From Polaribacter sp. Z022 (GTDB taxonomy: Bacteria > Bacteroidota > Bacteroidia > Flavobacteriales > Flavobacteriaceae), in contig NZ_JALCZO010000003.1 of the NCBI RefSeq assembly GCF_023555495.1, positions 496,001 through 560,000 of the forward strand: a DNA stretch of 64,000 nt, given 5' to 3'. The notes under the pieces are model-generated. The model searched no databases. It was not told where the DNA came from and saw nothing but the letters and a program-made list of their open reading frames with translations. Below are positions 27,084 to 35,680 of this stretch, piece after piece; position 1 is the first letter of the stretch, and every line of letters starts with the position of its first letter. The position numbers and the translations under genes were made by a program.

Positions 27084-27860
27084 ATGTTAGATTTTATTGA
27101 ATTTTCTTTGTTAGATGTTTTAGACATACTATTAGTGGCAACACTACTCTTTTACATTTACAAATTACTAAAAGGTACAGTTGCCATAAATATTGTTATT
27201 GGTATTGCCATTGTTTTTGTTATTTGGAAAATTACAGAAGCCTTAAAAATGGAAATGCTTAGTGGTATTTTAGGAACCCTTTTAGGTGGTGGTGTTGTGG
27301 CTTTAATCATTGTTTTTCAGCAAGAAATAAGAAAATTCTTATTAATGATTGGTACTACAAATTTTACCAATAAACGAAGTTTTCTAAAACAATTAAAATT
27401 TTTACAAACAGAAATAGGTTCTGAAATAGATTCTGAAGTAATTCTTGAAGCCTGTAAAAAATTATCTAAAACAAAAACAGGAGCTTTAATAGTTATTGAA
27501 CGTACAAACGCCTTAGATTTTTTAATAAGTACTGGAGATAGTATGAATGCTTTGGTAAATGAAGCTATTTTAGAAAGTATCTTTTATAAAAACAGTCCTT
27601 TACATGATGGAGCATTAATTATAAGAGATAATTTTATTGTAGCTACTAGAGTAGTTTTACCAATTTCTGACAGCACTAAAATTCCTGCAAGATTTGGATT
27701 AAGACACAGAGCAGCTATTGGAGTATCAGAAAAAACAGATGCTGTTTGTTTATTAGTTTCTGAAGAAACAGGAGAAATATCTTATATAAAAGACGGAAGC
27801 TTTGAACTTTACTCAGATTATAATGAGCTTAATGAAAAACTTAAAAAAGATTTGATATAA
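27084..27860 (+). CDS. cdaA: Diadenylate cyclase CdaA
   Basis: CdaA makes the second messenger cyclic di-AMP from two ATP. The 258-residue protein has three N-terminal membrane helices (residues 10-28, 32-50 and 62-78), a short linker, and the DAC domain with DGA at 175-177 (SPLHDGALII) and RHR at 207-209 (GLRHRAAIG), the motifs for ATP and metal binding. Length matches membrane-bound CdaA proteins. No CdaR-type regulator gene is adjacent, as is usual in Bacteroidota. It ends just before a strong terminator shared with the convergent lipoprotein gene. Confidence 0.95.
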   Translation: MLDFIEFSLLDVLDILLVATLLFYIYKLLKGTVAINIVIGIAIVFVIWKITEALKMEMLSGILGTLLGGGVVALIIVFQQEIRKFLLMIGTTNFTNKRSFLKQLKFLQTEIGSEIDSEVILEACKKLSKTKTGALIVIERTNALDFLISTGDSMNALVNEAILESIFYKNSPLHDGALIIRDNFIVATRVVLPISDSTKIPARFGLRHRAAIGVSEKTDAVCLLVSEETGEISYIKDGSFELYSDYNELNEKLKKDLI

Positions 27861-27892
27861 AAAAAGGTTCTCTATATAGAGAACCTTTTTTT
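27861..27892. terminator. Bidirectional terminator between cdaA and the lipoprotein gene
   Basis: A perfect 12-bp stem AAAAAGGTTCTC / GAGAACCTTTTT around a TATATA loop has A and T tracts on both sides, so it can stop transcription from either convergent gene. Confidence 0.92.
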
Positions 27893-27908
27893 ATACAATA
27901 GAACCAAC

Positions 27909-28343
27909 TTATTTAGAAGGTGCCATTTTTGCTTGAATTTGAGATAAAACACTTTTGTATTTTGTTAACTCACTTGCATCTAATTTAGAAGCTAATTCTT
28001 TTCCTTGCTTTAATAATGATGCACCTTTTGAGGCCATACCAGTAATTTTAGCTAAGTTTCCTTTAGCATCAATGTAATTTTTTGCGTATTGAGAGTATTC
28101 TAATAAGTTTTTAGAAACTGCTTCGTTAGAAAAACTAGGAATAGTAATTCCTTCTAGTGCAGAAGTTAAACCTTTCTTTACTTCTTCTACTACCTCTTTA
28201 GTTTCTTCTACAACTTCTTTTTTAGTTTCTACAACTACTTTTTCTACATCTTTAGTAATGTCTTTAACTTCTTTTTTTTCTGATTTACAAGAAGTAAAAA
28301 CCAATGTTCCAATTGCTAATACTGTTAATACGATTTTTTTCAT
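27909..28343 (-). CDS. Small lipoprotein with coiled-coil Lys/Glu/Val repeats
   Basis: The 144-residue product has a lipobox (LVFTSC) with the lipid cysteine near residue 19. A charged stretch of KEV-type repeats (KKEVKDITKDVEKVVVETKKEVVEE) over residues 23-63 should form a long helix or coiled coil, and a helical C-terminal half follows. No family was recognised. The shape resembles periplasm-spanning or outer-membrane-anchored lipoproteins. It is monocistronic by position. Confidence 0.62.
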   Translation of the reverse strand: MKKIVLTVLAIGTLVFTSCKSEKKEVKDITKDVEKVVVETKKEVVEETKEVVEEVKKGLTSALEGITIPSFSNEAVSKNLLEYSQYAKNYIDAKGNLAKITGMASKGASLLKQGKELASKLDASELTKYKSVLSQIQAKMAPSK

Positions 28344-28462
28344 TTTGTTGATTTGATTTTTAAATTGAGTAGTAAATTTACTATAATTTATAGCTACACG
28401 TTTGCTAAAAATAGATGAACCAACACAATAACAGGGTAAAGCAACATAAATAATAGACTAGC

Positions 28463-30229
28463 TTAAGATGCTATATCTACACTAAATTGTTTGTCATATA
28501 AATTTTTGTAATAACCATTTTCTTTTTCTAGAAGTTGGGTATGAGTTCCTTCCTCAACAATTAAACCTTTGTCCATTACAATAATTTTATCAGCTTGTTT
28601 AATTGTAGCTAATCTATGAGCAATTACAATTGAAGTTCTACCTTTTGTAATTGTTTCTGTTGCATACTGAATCATTTGTTCTGCATGAGAATCTACAGAA
28701 GAAGTTGCTTCGTCTAAAATTAAAATGCTAGGTTTACTTACATAAGCTCTAAGAAAAGCAATTAATTGTCTTTGACCAGAAGAAAGCATTGCTCCACGTT
28801 CTTTTACATTATAATTATAATCTCCAGGAAGTGTCATTATAAAATTGTGAATACCAATTTGTTTAGCAGCATCTTTAACTTCTTCAAGAGAAATATTATG
28901 ATTCTTTAAAGTGATATTATTTAAAATTGAGTCTGAAAATAAAAAAACATCTTGTAAAACAACTGCAACCTGATTTCGTAAAGTTTCTAAATCATATTCA
29001 TTTATAGAAATATCATCTACACAAATAGTACCACTATCAATTTCATAAAAACGATTTATTAAATTGATAATTGTAGATTTTCCAGCTCCTGTAGCACCTA
29101 CAATAGCAATTGTTTGTCCGCTTTTTACATCTAAAGAAATCCCTTTTAAAACTTCTTCGTTTTCTACATAACTAAATCTAACATCTTTAAATGAAATATT
29201 TCCTTTTAGTTTTTCTGCTTTAATAGTTCCGTTTTTTACAATACTACTTTGTGTATCAATTACTTTAAAAACACGTTCTCCAGAAACAATACCCATTTGT
29301 AATTGATTAAACTTATCTGCAATTTGACGTAAAGGTCTAAATAACATTTGTGCCAATTGTACAAAAGCCATTACAGTTCCTGGACCTTCAACAATACCTC
29401 CTATAATTTGTTTGCTTCCAAACCAAACTATTAAACCAATACCTATTGACGATAATATTTCTGCAATTGGAAAGAAAATAGAAAAGTACCAAATGGTTTT
29501 TATATATGCTTCTTTATGTTTATCATTAATATCTTTAAAGTTTTTATACTCTATTCTTTCTCTATTAAAAAGTTGCACAATTTTCATTCCTGTAACTCTC
29601 TCTTGTACAAATCCATTTAAATTAGCTACTTGATTTCTAACTTCTTGAAAAGTAGCTTTAATTGCTTGTTGAAAAATTCTGGTAGCATAGATTAAAATTG
29701 GTAACACTGCTAAAGCTATAATAGCAAGTTTCCAATTAAGAAAAAACATAAGAGCTGCTACTGCAAACATTTGAAGTACATCACTAACAATTGTAAATAC
29801 TCCACTACTAAAAAAAGCTGCAATGGTTTCTATATCAGAAACAACCCTTGTAACTAATTTACCTACAGAATTAGTATCAAAATAAGACATTTTAAACTGT
29901 AATATATGTCTAAATATTTTTGCTCTTATATCTCTAATAATGTGTTGTCCAACCCAGTTTGCAAAATATATAAATGAAAAACGAAGAAGTACTTCTAAAA
30001 GTACAATACCAAACATTAATAAAATATTATTTATAAGACCTTGAGAATCTTTTTCTGTAATATATTTATCTACTGTTTCTTTTATTAATATTGGGTTTAT
30101 AAGAGCTACTATAGCTAATAATATCGTAGACGCAGTAGCTATAAAAAAGTTTAATTTATAACGTTTAGCAAAAGACATCAATCTTAAAAAGATTTGTAAA
30201 TCGAACGCTTTTCCTGTTTTATCTGCCAA
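28463..30229 (-). CDS. ABC exporter, fused permease and ATPase (MsbA/MDR type)
   Basis: This 588-residue half-transporter has six membrane helices within residues 20-320 and an ATPase domain after about 340. The ATPase has GATGAGKST (Walker A), LSSGQRQ (signature), ILILDEATSSVD (Walker B with catalytic Glu) and an IVIAHRLAT switch. It should act as a dimer exporting a lipid, drug or peptide; the substrate is not visible. The initiation codon is TTG at 30229: a stop codon lies two codons upstream in the same frame and the next Met is at residue 18, inside the conserved start. It begins 3 bases after truA ends, so the two are coupled. Confidence 0.92.
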   Translation of the reverse strand: MADKTGKAFDLQIFLRLMSFAKRYKLNFFIATASTILLAIVALINPILIKETVDKYITEKDSQGLINNILLMFGIVLLEVLLRFSFIYFANWVGQHIIRDIRAKIFRHILQFKMSYFDTNSVGKLVTRVVSDIETIAAFFSSGVFTIVSDVLQMFAVAALMFFLNWKLAIIALAVLPILIYATRIFQQAIKATFQEVRNQVANLNGFVQERVTGMKIVQLFNRERIEYKNFKDINDKHKEAYIKTIWYFSIFFPIAEILSSIGIGLIVWFGSKQIIGGIVEGPGTVMAFVQLAQMLFRPLRQIADKFNQLQMGIVSGERVFKVIDTQSSIVKNGTIKAEKLKGNISFKDVRFSYVENEEVLKGISLDVKSGQTIAIVGATGAGKSTIINLINRFYEIDSGTICVDDISINEYDLETLRNQVAVVLQDVFLFSDSILNNITLKNHNISLEEVKDAAKQIGIHNFIMTLPGDYNYNVKERGAMLSSGQRQLIAFLRAYVSKPSILILDEATSSVDSHAEQMIQYATETITKGRTSIVIAHRLATIKQADKIIVMDKGLIVEEGTHTQLLEKENGYYKNLYDKQFSVDIAS

Positions 30230-30232
30230 AAT

Positions 30233-30958
30233 TTAATATTTTATTTTTGTTAAAAATAACCCTTTTGCTGGAACAGACAAACCTGCATTACTTCTGTTTT
30301 TACTTTCTATTATTTTTCTAAAATCTTCTTTAGAAATTTTTCCTAAACCGACATCTACCAAAGTACCAACAATGGCCCTAACCATATTTCTTAAAAATCG
30401 ATTTGCAGTTATGTAAAAAATCAATTCATTATCAACTTGTTTCCAAACTGCTTCTGTTACATTACAATTATAAGTATACACATCTGTTTTTACTTTAGAA
30501 AAAGTTTGAAAATCTGTATATTCTAATAATAATTTTGCGGCTTCATTCATTAAATTTAAATCTAAATTCTGAGAATGAATTTGCCAAGAAAAATCTAATA
30601 AAAAAGGATTTCTACCCAACCATATTTTATATTCATAACTTCTACTTTTTGCATCAAAACGTGCATGTTTTTCATTATCAACAGAAAAAAAATCATACAC
30701 AACAATGTCATGTGGTAAAAGAGAATTTAACTTATGTGGTATATCTCCTTTGGGTTCTTTTTCTATATCAAAATGAGCAAACATTTGTGAAGCATGAACT
30801 CCTGTATCTGTTCTTCCTGCACCAACTACTTCTATTTTTTCTTGAAAAATTGTACTTACAGCTTTGTTTAATTTTTCTTGTACAGAAATTACATCTGGTT
30901 GAATTTGCCAACCATGATAGTTTTTACCATTATAAGAAAGTTCTATAAAATACCTCAA
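30233..30958 (-). CDS. truA: tRNA pseudouridine(38-40) synthase TruA
   Basis: TruA converts uridines 38-40 of the anticodon arm to pseudouridine. The 241-residue enzyme has the catalytic Asp51 in the motif GAGRTDTGVHA and FLRNMVRAIVGTLVDVG near residue 195. The start appears to be TTG at 30958, giving the expected N-terminus MRYFIELSYNGKNYHGWQ; no nearby in-frame ATG exists. Its coding end lies 3 bases before the ABC exporter gene on the same strand, so the two form an operon. Confidence 0.95.
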   Translation of the reverse strand: MRYFIELSYNGKNYHGWQIQPDVISVQEKLNKAVSTIFQEKIEVVGAGRTDTGVHASQMFAHFDIEKEPKGDIPHKLNSLLPHDIVVYDFFSVDNEKHARFDAKSRSYEYKIWLGRNPFLLDFSWQIHSQNLDLNLMNEAAKLLLEYTDFQTFSKVKTDVYTYNCNVTEAVWKQVDNELIFYITANRFLRNMVRAIVGTLVDVGLGKISKEDFRKIIESKNRSNAGLSVPAKGLFLTKIKY

Positions 30959-31059
30959 GAAATTTTGTTTTTAGTAGCCTTCAAAATTACGGAATTTATT
31001 TTGTTATGATTACATTTGAAGATAATTGAGACGTTAAACTTTTCTTACTATTTCTTTAC

Positions 31060-31557
31060 ATGAAGAAAATCTTACTATTATCTGACACTCATGGTTTTAT
31101 TGACAATCAAATTTTAAAGTTTGTAAAACAAGCTGATGAAATTTGGCATGCTGGTGATATTGGTAATTTAGAAGTTACAGATACTTTAAAAAAATTAAAA
31201 CCTTTACGTGCAGTATTTGGTAATATTGATGGTGCTGATGCAAGAGCAGAGTTTCCTTTAGACAACAAGTTTGAAGTAGAAAAAGTATCGGTTTGGATAA
31301 CACATATTGGTGGCTATCCTAATAAATATTACCAGAGAATTAGAGAGGAAATAAAGTTAAATCCGCCTAAAATATTTATTTCTGGTCATTCTCATATTTT
31401 AAAAGTTCAATATGACAAAAAGCTTAATTTATTACATTTAAACCCAGGAGCTGCTGGCAATCATGGTTTTCATAAAATAAGAACTATGTTACGATTTGAA
31501 TTAGATAATGGCGAGATTAAAAATATGGAAATTATAGAACTTTCTAAACGAGGTTAA
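31060..31557 (+). CDS. YfcE/MJ0936-family metallophosphoesterase
   Basis: A 165-residue calcineurin-type phosphoesterase with all family metal-ligand motifs: LLSDTHGF (residues 5-12), WHAGDIGN near 29, VFGNIDG near 51, THIGGY, and ISGHSHI near 110. Members hydrolyse phosphodiesters or phosphomonoesters; the physiological substrate is unknown. Length is typical. It overlaps the 3' end of the convergent histidine kinase gene by 14 bases. Confidence 0.9.
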   Translation: MKKILLLSDTHGFIDNQILKFVKQADEIWHAGDIGNLEVTDTLKKLKPLRAVFGNIDGADARAEFPLDNKFEVEKVSVWITHIGGYPNKYYQRIREEIKLNPPKIFISGHSHILKVQYDKKLNLLHLNPGAAGNHGFHKIRTMLRFELDNGEIKNMEIIELSKRG

Positions 31558-33355
31558 TTTCTTCTTTTTCTAAAATAGGTAGTAAAACATGGATTACAGT
31601 TCCGTTATTTTTAACAGAATCAATTAAGAAATCTCCCTGCATCATTTGAATTCTAGCTTCAATTTGATTTAACCCTAAACCATCTTTATTGGTAATTAAA
31701 GTTTTATCAAAACCTATTCCATCATCAGCAATTTTAATAGATAATTTACCTTCAATTTCTGCAATTTCTATCATAGCACTTTTAGCATTACTATGTTTTA
31801 AAATATTATTTACAAACTCTTGAATAATATTATATACTTTAATTTCAAAATTTTGATGATATCTTCTGGTTTCTCCAATTTCTGTATTTATAGTTATTTG
31901 CGAGTTAGAATATTTATCTGCTATATCTTTTACTGCATATTCTAAACCAAATTTTAGTAAAACTGATGACACCAAAGTATGAGATAAATCTCTAATTTTT
32001 TGAGAAGCTTCTGTAATAATTTCTTGTGTTTTATCTATTTCTATAGGTGTTTTACCATTAAATTGACTCCTTGTAGCTTGTAAGTGAAGATTTGCAGAAG
32101 ATAATAATGCACTTACACTATCGTGTAAAGTTTCTGCAATTTGTTTTCTTTCAGATTCTTTACCATCAATAGTTGCATTTAAAATTCTTGCTTGAGATTC
32201 TGATCTTATTTTTTCAATATTTTGATTCTGAATTAATTGAGATTGAGAAAGTTTAAGTCCTAAATTTTTTTGTTTTAATTTATAGTAGTTTAACCAAAAC
32301 AATAAAGACAGAATAATTATAATTGAAACGATACCTATTACCCAAAAGATTCTTTGATCTTTAAGACGTTTATTTTCTTCTTCTTTTAGTAACAAGTTTT
32401 TTTTAACATTAAAGTTGTATTCAGCATTAATTTCATCAATAATGCCTTTAAACTCTTTTTGTCTCAGAGTGTCTTTTAAACTATAAGAAAGCTCTTGATA
32501 ATCATAAGCTTTATAATCTTTTAAAATATATAAATTGTAAGCAAGGTTAAAGTAAAGTTTTTCCCTAACAATTAAAGCTTCATTACTTTTTTCATTTCTA
32601 ATTAAATCTAAAGCTTCAAAATAAATTCTTTTTGCTTCTTTAAAATTACTTTCAGATAAATTTATACTTGATAAATTTCCTAATGCAGCTGCTTGATTTA
32701 CTTTGTTACCAAGTTTTTTATGAATACTTATTGCTTTGTTTGCATAATATTTAGCCTTATCATAAAGACTATCATTCATATATATAACAGATAAATTGGT
32801 ATAAGCTCTCGATTTTACTTGAAAAACATTATCATTAATAACATTTAAATTATCTACTTCATTATAAAAGTGTAAAGCGCTGTCTTTATCTTTTTTTAAT
32901 TCATTAATATTATTTAATCTATAATATGAACTTCCTAGGTCTAAATAGCTTTCAGCAATTATGTCATTATATTTAAAGTCAATATTTTTTTTGCTGTCAA
33001 ATGCAGTTTTATCTTTTGAATAATTATTTAGATAATTAAGTGTTTTTTTATAATATTTAATAGCATTTCTATTGTTTCTTGTTGCAAAAAATATTTTAGC
33101 TATTAATTGATTTGCTAAAATTATTTCTTCTGTTTTTAATGTATTATTTCCTTCTATTAGAGATAAAGACAATCTTAAAGAACTACTATATTCTTCTTTT
33201 TCATATAATTTTTTTGCGTTAAGATATTTTGTAGAAAAAGAATCAATTTGTACAATAAAAGAAGAAGTTGCATTGAATGCAACTCCTTTACTTTTAGAAT
33301 ATATTTTATAATTTGATAACAGTAAAACTACTATTAACGCAATGTTTAATCTCAA
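31544..33355 (-). CDS. TPR-containing membrane histidine kinase (HisKA_3 type)
   Basis: The 603-residue protein has a signal or first membrane helix (residues 1-16). About five to six TPR-like helix pairs lie in the periplasmic part (about 30-330), then a membrane helix (336-358) and a coiled-coil linker. The HisKA_3 dimerisation helix has phospho-acceptor His411 in ETLHDSVSA, and the ATPase domain has NILKHSNAKSA and IADDGIGFD. It should sense a periplasmic signal through TPR contacts and phosphorylate the LuxR-type regulator encoded upstream at 34226. The start is TTG at 33355, 15 bases after the lipoprotein gene; no Met codon lies closer. Confidence 0.88.
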   Translation of the reverse strand: MRLNIALIVVLLLSNYKIYSKSKGVAFNATSSFIVQIDSFSTKYLNAKKLYEKEEYSSSLRLSLSLIEGNNTLKTEEIILANQLIAKIFFATRNNRNAIKYYKKTLNYLNNYSKDKTAFDSKKNIDFKYNDIIAESYLDLGSSYYRLNNINELKKDKDSALHFYNEVDNLNVINDNVFQVKSRAYTNLSVIYMNDSLYDKAKYYANKAISIHKKLGNKVNQAAALGNLSSINLSESNFKEAKRIYFEALDLIRNEKSNEALIVREKLYFNLAYNLYILKDYKAYDYQELSYSLKDTLRQKEFKGIIDEINAEYNFNVKKNLLLKEEENKRLKDQRIFWVIGIVSIIIILSLLFWLNYYKLKQKNLGLKLSQSQLIQNQNIEKIRSESQARILNATIDGKESERKQIAETLHDSVSALLSSANLHLQATRSQFNGKTPIEIDKTQEIITEASQKIRDLSHTLVSSVLLKFGLEYAVKDIADKYSNSQITINTEIGETRRYHQNFEIKVYNIIQEFVNNILKHSNAKSAMIEIAEIEGKLSIKIADDGIGFDKTLITNKDGLGLNQIEARIQMMQGDFLIDSVKNNGTVIHVLLPILEKEEINLV

Positions 33356-33370
33356 AACTATATTGTTATA

Positions 33371-34042
33371 TTAAATTATAATACCTTGAGGTTTTCTTAT
33401 TAATAACACCTCAGAAGTTCCTTTTGCCTGAACATTAGAAATATGATTAACAAAATCAAACTTTAATGGTTCTCCAGCTTCTTTTTCTAAAACTCTAGAA
33501 AAATTTGTTTCTCCTCCTTTTCCTTCTTCTAAATGAATTTCATAAATATTAGCTTCCTCATTAAATACAAAATCAACTTTAACTTTGTTATTAACAGCAA
33601 AATCTAATGTATATGTACCATCTAAATTACTAGAAATACTGTAATCTTTTAATTTTTTATTATCTGTTTTTCTTGCAACTGTAAGGTTATCATCAGAAAT
33701 TGTAATATTATGAGATTTATCTGTATTTGTATCTATAAAACCAACTTTAAGTTGTGTTCCATCTATTGTTAAATCTTGAGTTACTTTTCTACTAGATTGA
33801 TTATCTGACGAATATAAGTAAATATTTTTAGTGTTGGTGTTATCATCAAGAACACTTTCTGAAGTTGCATTACTATTTAAGTTATAGTCTATAGAATATA
33901 CACCTGTTGCATCTCTTTTTACTGTATATGTTTTTAATAAATCTACAGATTGTTCTTCTGGTAAAATTGTTTCGTTTGTTGAACAAGAAGAGAATACTAA
34001 AGTTAACGACGCTACTAATGCAAATAAGTTAAAATTTTTCAT
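33371..34042 (-). CDS. Lipoprotein with two internally repeated beta units, between kinase and regulator
   Basis: This 223-residue protein has a lipobox (LVFSSC, Cys at about residue 20) and no recognised family. Its mature part appears to contain the same unit twice: LLKTYTVKRDATGVYSIDYNLN (about 40-61) is echoed by KLKDYSISSNLDGTYTLDFAVN (about 131-152), each with a following strand such as NIYLYSSD or NIYEIHLEE. The gene sits between the regulator (upstream) and the kinase (downstream, 15 bases away) and would be transcribed with them. A sensor-accessory role is an inference from position only. Confidence 0.68.
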   Translation of the reverse strand: MKNFNLFALVASLTLVFSSCSTNETILPEEQSVDLLKTYTVKRDATGVYSIDYNLNSNATSESVLDDNTNTKNIYLYSSDNQSSRKVTQDLTIDGTQLKVGFIDTNTDKSHNITISDDNLTVARKTDNKKLKDYSISSNLDGTYTLDFAVNNKVKVDFVFNEEANIYEIHLEEGKGGETNFSRVLEKEAGEPLKFDFVNHISNVQAKGTSEVLLIRKPQGIII

Positions 34043-34076
34043 AATGGGAAATGTGTTTAATACTTTGTTTGGGTTA

Positions 34077-34182
34077 TTTAGGGGCGGGGTTAAATTATAT
34101 TTATTTTATTGTTTTAAGTAGATTACAATGTATGCAACAAATAGTGTTTCTTTAAACTAAAAAGCTTTTAGGGGACGGGTTT
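34077..34182. repeat. Paired G-run motifs in the regulator-lipoprotein gap
   Basis: TTTAGGGGCGGGGTT at 34077-34091 is echoed by TTTAGGGGACGGGTTT at 34167-34182. A third G run (TTTTGGGGATAGG) is at about 34211-34223. Such G blocks are rare in this AT-rich sequence. They occur only between the regulator stop codon and the lipoprotein start. On the transcribed strand they read as C-rich blocks. Confidence 0.45.
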
Positions 34183-34225
34183 GAATAAACCAAAGCTCTT
34201 TTAGTTATTTTTTTGGGGATAGGAA

Positions 34226-34891
34226 CTATACTATTTTGTTTTTTACTGCATACATTGCTAAACCTACTGCATTTTTTACATTTAATTTTTTTAATAAACT
34301 TTTTCTATATGTTTCTATTGTATTGACACTTAAATTCATTAAATCTGCCATTTCAATAGTACTATATTCTTTTGTAATTAATTTAAGAACATCTAACTCT
34401 CTTTCTGTTAAACTATCTAATAAAAACTTATCTGGCATCTCACCTTGAGGTACCATTTGTCCTGATATTGATTTTAAAAGAACACTTTGTATATCACTAC
34501 TAAAGTATTGTTCTCCATTAGCAACAGCTTTTATAGCATTAACTATATGCTCTCCTGCATTGTTTTTAGAGATGTATCCTTTACAACCAAGATTTAAAGT
34601 TTCTTGAACAATTTTAACATCATCGTAACTAGATAATATTATTACTTTTTGGTCTATTCGTTTTTTCTTAAAATGTTTTAAAACCTGAAAACCATCTAAA
34701 ACTGGCATTGTAATATCTAATACTAAAACATCAGCTGAATTTTCTTTTTGACTAAACCAATCAATTACTTCTTGTCCTGTTAAAGAATAACCTTTAATCT
34801 CTATATCTTTATCAGTATTTATTACAGCTATGATCCCTTCAATTAATATTTTATGATCATCAGCTACGTGAACGTATATCTTTTCTTTCAT
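34226..34891 (-). CDS. NarL/LuxR-family response regulator
   Basis: The 221-residue regulator has a receiver domain with DD at 11-12, phospho-acceptor Asp59 in VLVLDITMPVLDGF and a KGYISK segment near 108-113. A LuxR-type helix-turn-helix near residues 150-221 has LTERELDVLKLITKEYSTIEMADLMNLSVNTIETY. It is the likely partner of the TPR kinase encoded downstream. Its promoter (34902-34932) is nearly leaderless and is preceded by two tandem hairpin repeats (34958-35000) that could be its own binding sites. Confidence 0.9.
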   Translation of the reverse strand: MKEKIYVHVADDHKILIEGIIAVINTDKDIEIKGYSLTGQEVIDWFSQKENSADVLVLDITMPVLDGFQVLKHFKKKRIDQKVIILSSYDDVKIVQETLNLGCKGYISKNNAGEHIVNAIKAVANGEQYFSSDIQSVLLKSISGQMVPQGEMPDKFLLDSLTERELDVLKLITKEYSTIEMADLMNLSVNTIETYRKSLLKKLNVKNAVGLAMYAVKNKIV

Positions 34892-34901
34892 TTTTACTTT
34901 A

Positions 34902-34932
34902 CAAATTTATAGGAGATATTAAGATTACACAA
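34902..34932 (-). promoter_or_regulatory. Bacteroidota-type promoter of the LuxR regulator
   Basis: On the minus strand TTG (34932-34930) is followed after 20 bases by TAAATTTG (34909-34902), matching the -33/-7 consensus. The transcript should begin within about 5-10 bases of the ATG at 34891. The tandem repeat at 34958-35000 lies just upstream of the -33 box, where an activator would bind. Confidence 0.6.
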
Positions 34933-34957
34933 TCCCCATTTTCAGTGAAATTTTCAT

Positions 34958-35000
34958 CTCACTGTTTTCCGTGAGAAGCATCACTGTTTTCCGTGAGAAG
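34958..35000 (-). promoter_or_regulatory. Tandem palindromic repeat upstream of the LuxR regulator
   Basis: The 20-base sequence TCACTGTTTTCCGTGAGAAG occurs twice (34959-34978 and 34981-35000), a 22-base period. Each copy contains an inverted repeat, TCAC...GTGA. A degenerate third half (TTTTCAGTGAAA) precedes at about 34939-34950. The position about 60 bases upstream of the predicted start is that of an activator site, so these are likely binding sites for the regulator itself or another factor. It is too short, with only two copies, to be a CRISPR array. Confidence 0.55.
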
Positions 35001-35120
35001 AAAATCATAATTATTTGATTTTTAATATTTTAAAAAATATGCTTTCATTAAATTTAGGCGTATAAAAGTACAAATTAATCTGATATGAAAATTTTAATAA
35101 CTAAAAATGAGTCTAAATAA

Positions 35121-35150
35121 AAAAAACCGAGAATAATTTCTCGGTTTTTT
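35121..35150 (-). terminator. Rho-independent terminator of the DUF4293 gene
   Basis: A 13-bp stem AAAAAACCGAGAA / TTCTCGGTTTTTT with a 4-base loop and flanking A/T tracts lies 28 bases downstream of the stop codon of the leftward DUF4293 gene. Confidence 0.9.
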
Positions 35151-35177
35151 ATCGCGCACTAAATAAATATCTAAGGT

Positions 35178-35609
35178 TTATCGTAATCTATCTACAGATT
35201 TTACAAGATCTTCATCCTTTTTAATAGCTTTATTTGCTAAAACAATAAGCAAAATAACTAAAATTGGTAAGAACATCCCAATACCTTTCTCCGAAATCGA
35301 AACTTCTCCAGGTAAAGTTAGAGATACATAAATCAATAATCCTAATAAAAAAAGATTAATCAAAATAACTAAACGCCCAACTACAAATTGTAACTTTCTA
35401 TTTTTAAATAAAAATATATCTAAAAAAGATACAGCTGCAGAAAGCAAAAATAACAAAGGAATAAACTTTAAAAGAATAGATTCTCTAGAAAATAAATCCA
35501 ATGCAAAAATTTCATTTTTAAGATTGCTCCATAAATCAAATACAAATATTAAACCTCCAGAAATGGCTGTTGCTATTAATAAATAAATACTCTGTATTCT
35601 CTGAATCAT
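35178..35609 (-). CDS. DUF4293 membrane protein
   Basis: The 143-residue protein has four hydrophobic helices and the opening IQRIQSIYLLIAT that marks DUF4293. The family's role is unknown. The gene is divergent from rho, a neighbourhood often conserved in Bacteroidota. Its 3' end is followed by a strong terminator. Confidence 0.88.
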   Translation of the reverse strand: MIQRIQSIYLLIATAISGGLIFVFDLWSNLKNEIFALDLFSRESILLKFIPLLFLLSAAVSFLDIFLFKNRKLQFVVGRLVILINLFLLGLLIYVSLTLPGEVSISEKGIGMFLPILVILLIVLANKAIKKDEDLVKSVDRLR

Positions 35610-35680
35610 CTTAAAAAATAAGAATACAAAAGTAGAACTTTCTTTTTTAAAAAGAAAACCAAAAACTTAAAAAATTTGTA

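Noticed and set aside
34958..35000. Possible CRISPR array
   Set aside because: Only two 20-base copies with a 2-base gap; no spacers and no cas genes. It is better read as a tandem operator.
35085..35120. Eleven-residue open frame as a leader peptide
   Set aside because: It sits on the plus strand before a terminator that serves the leftward DUF4293 gene; no start signal or conserved sequence supports it.
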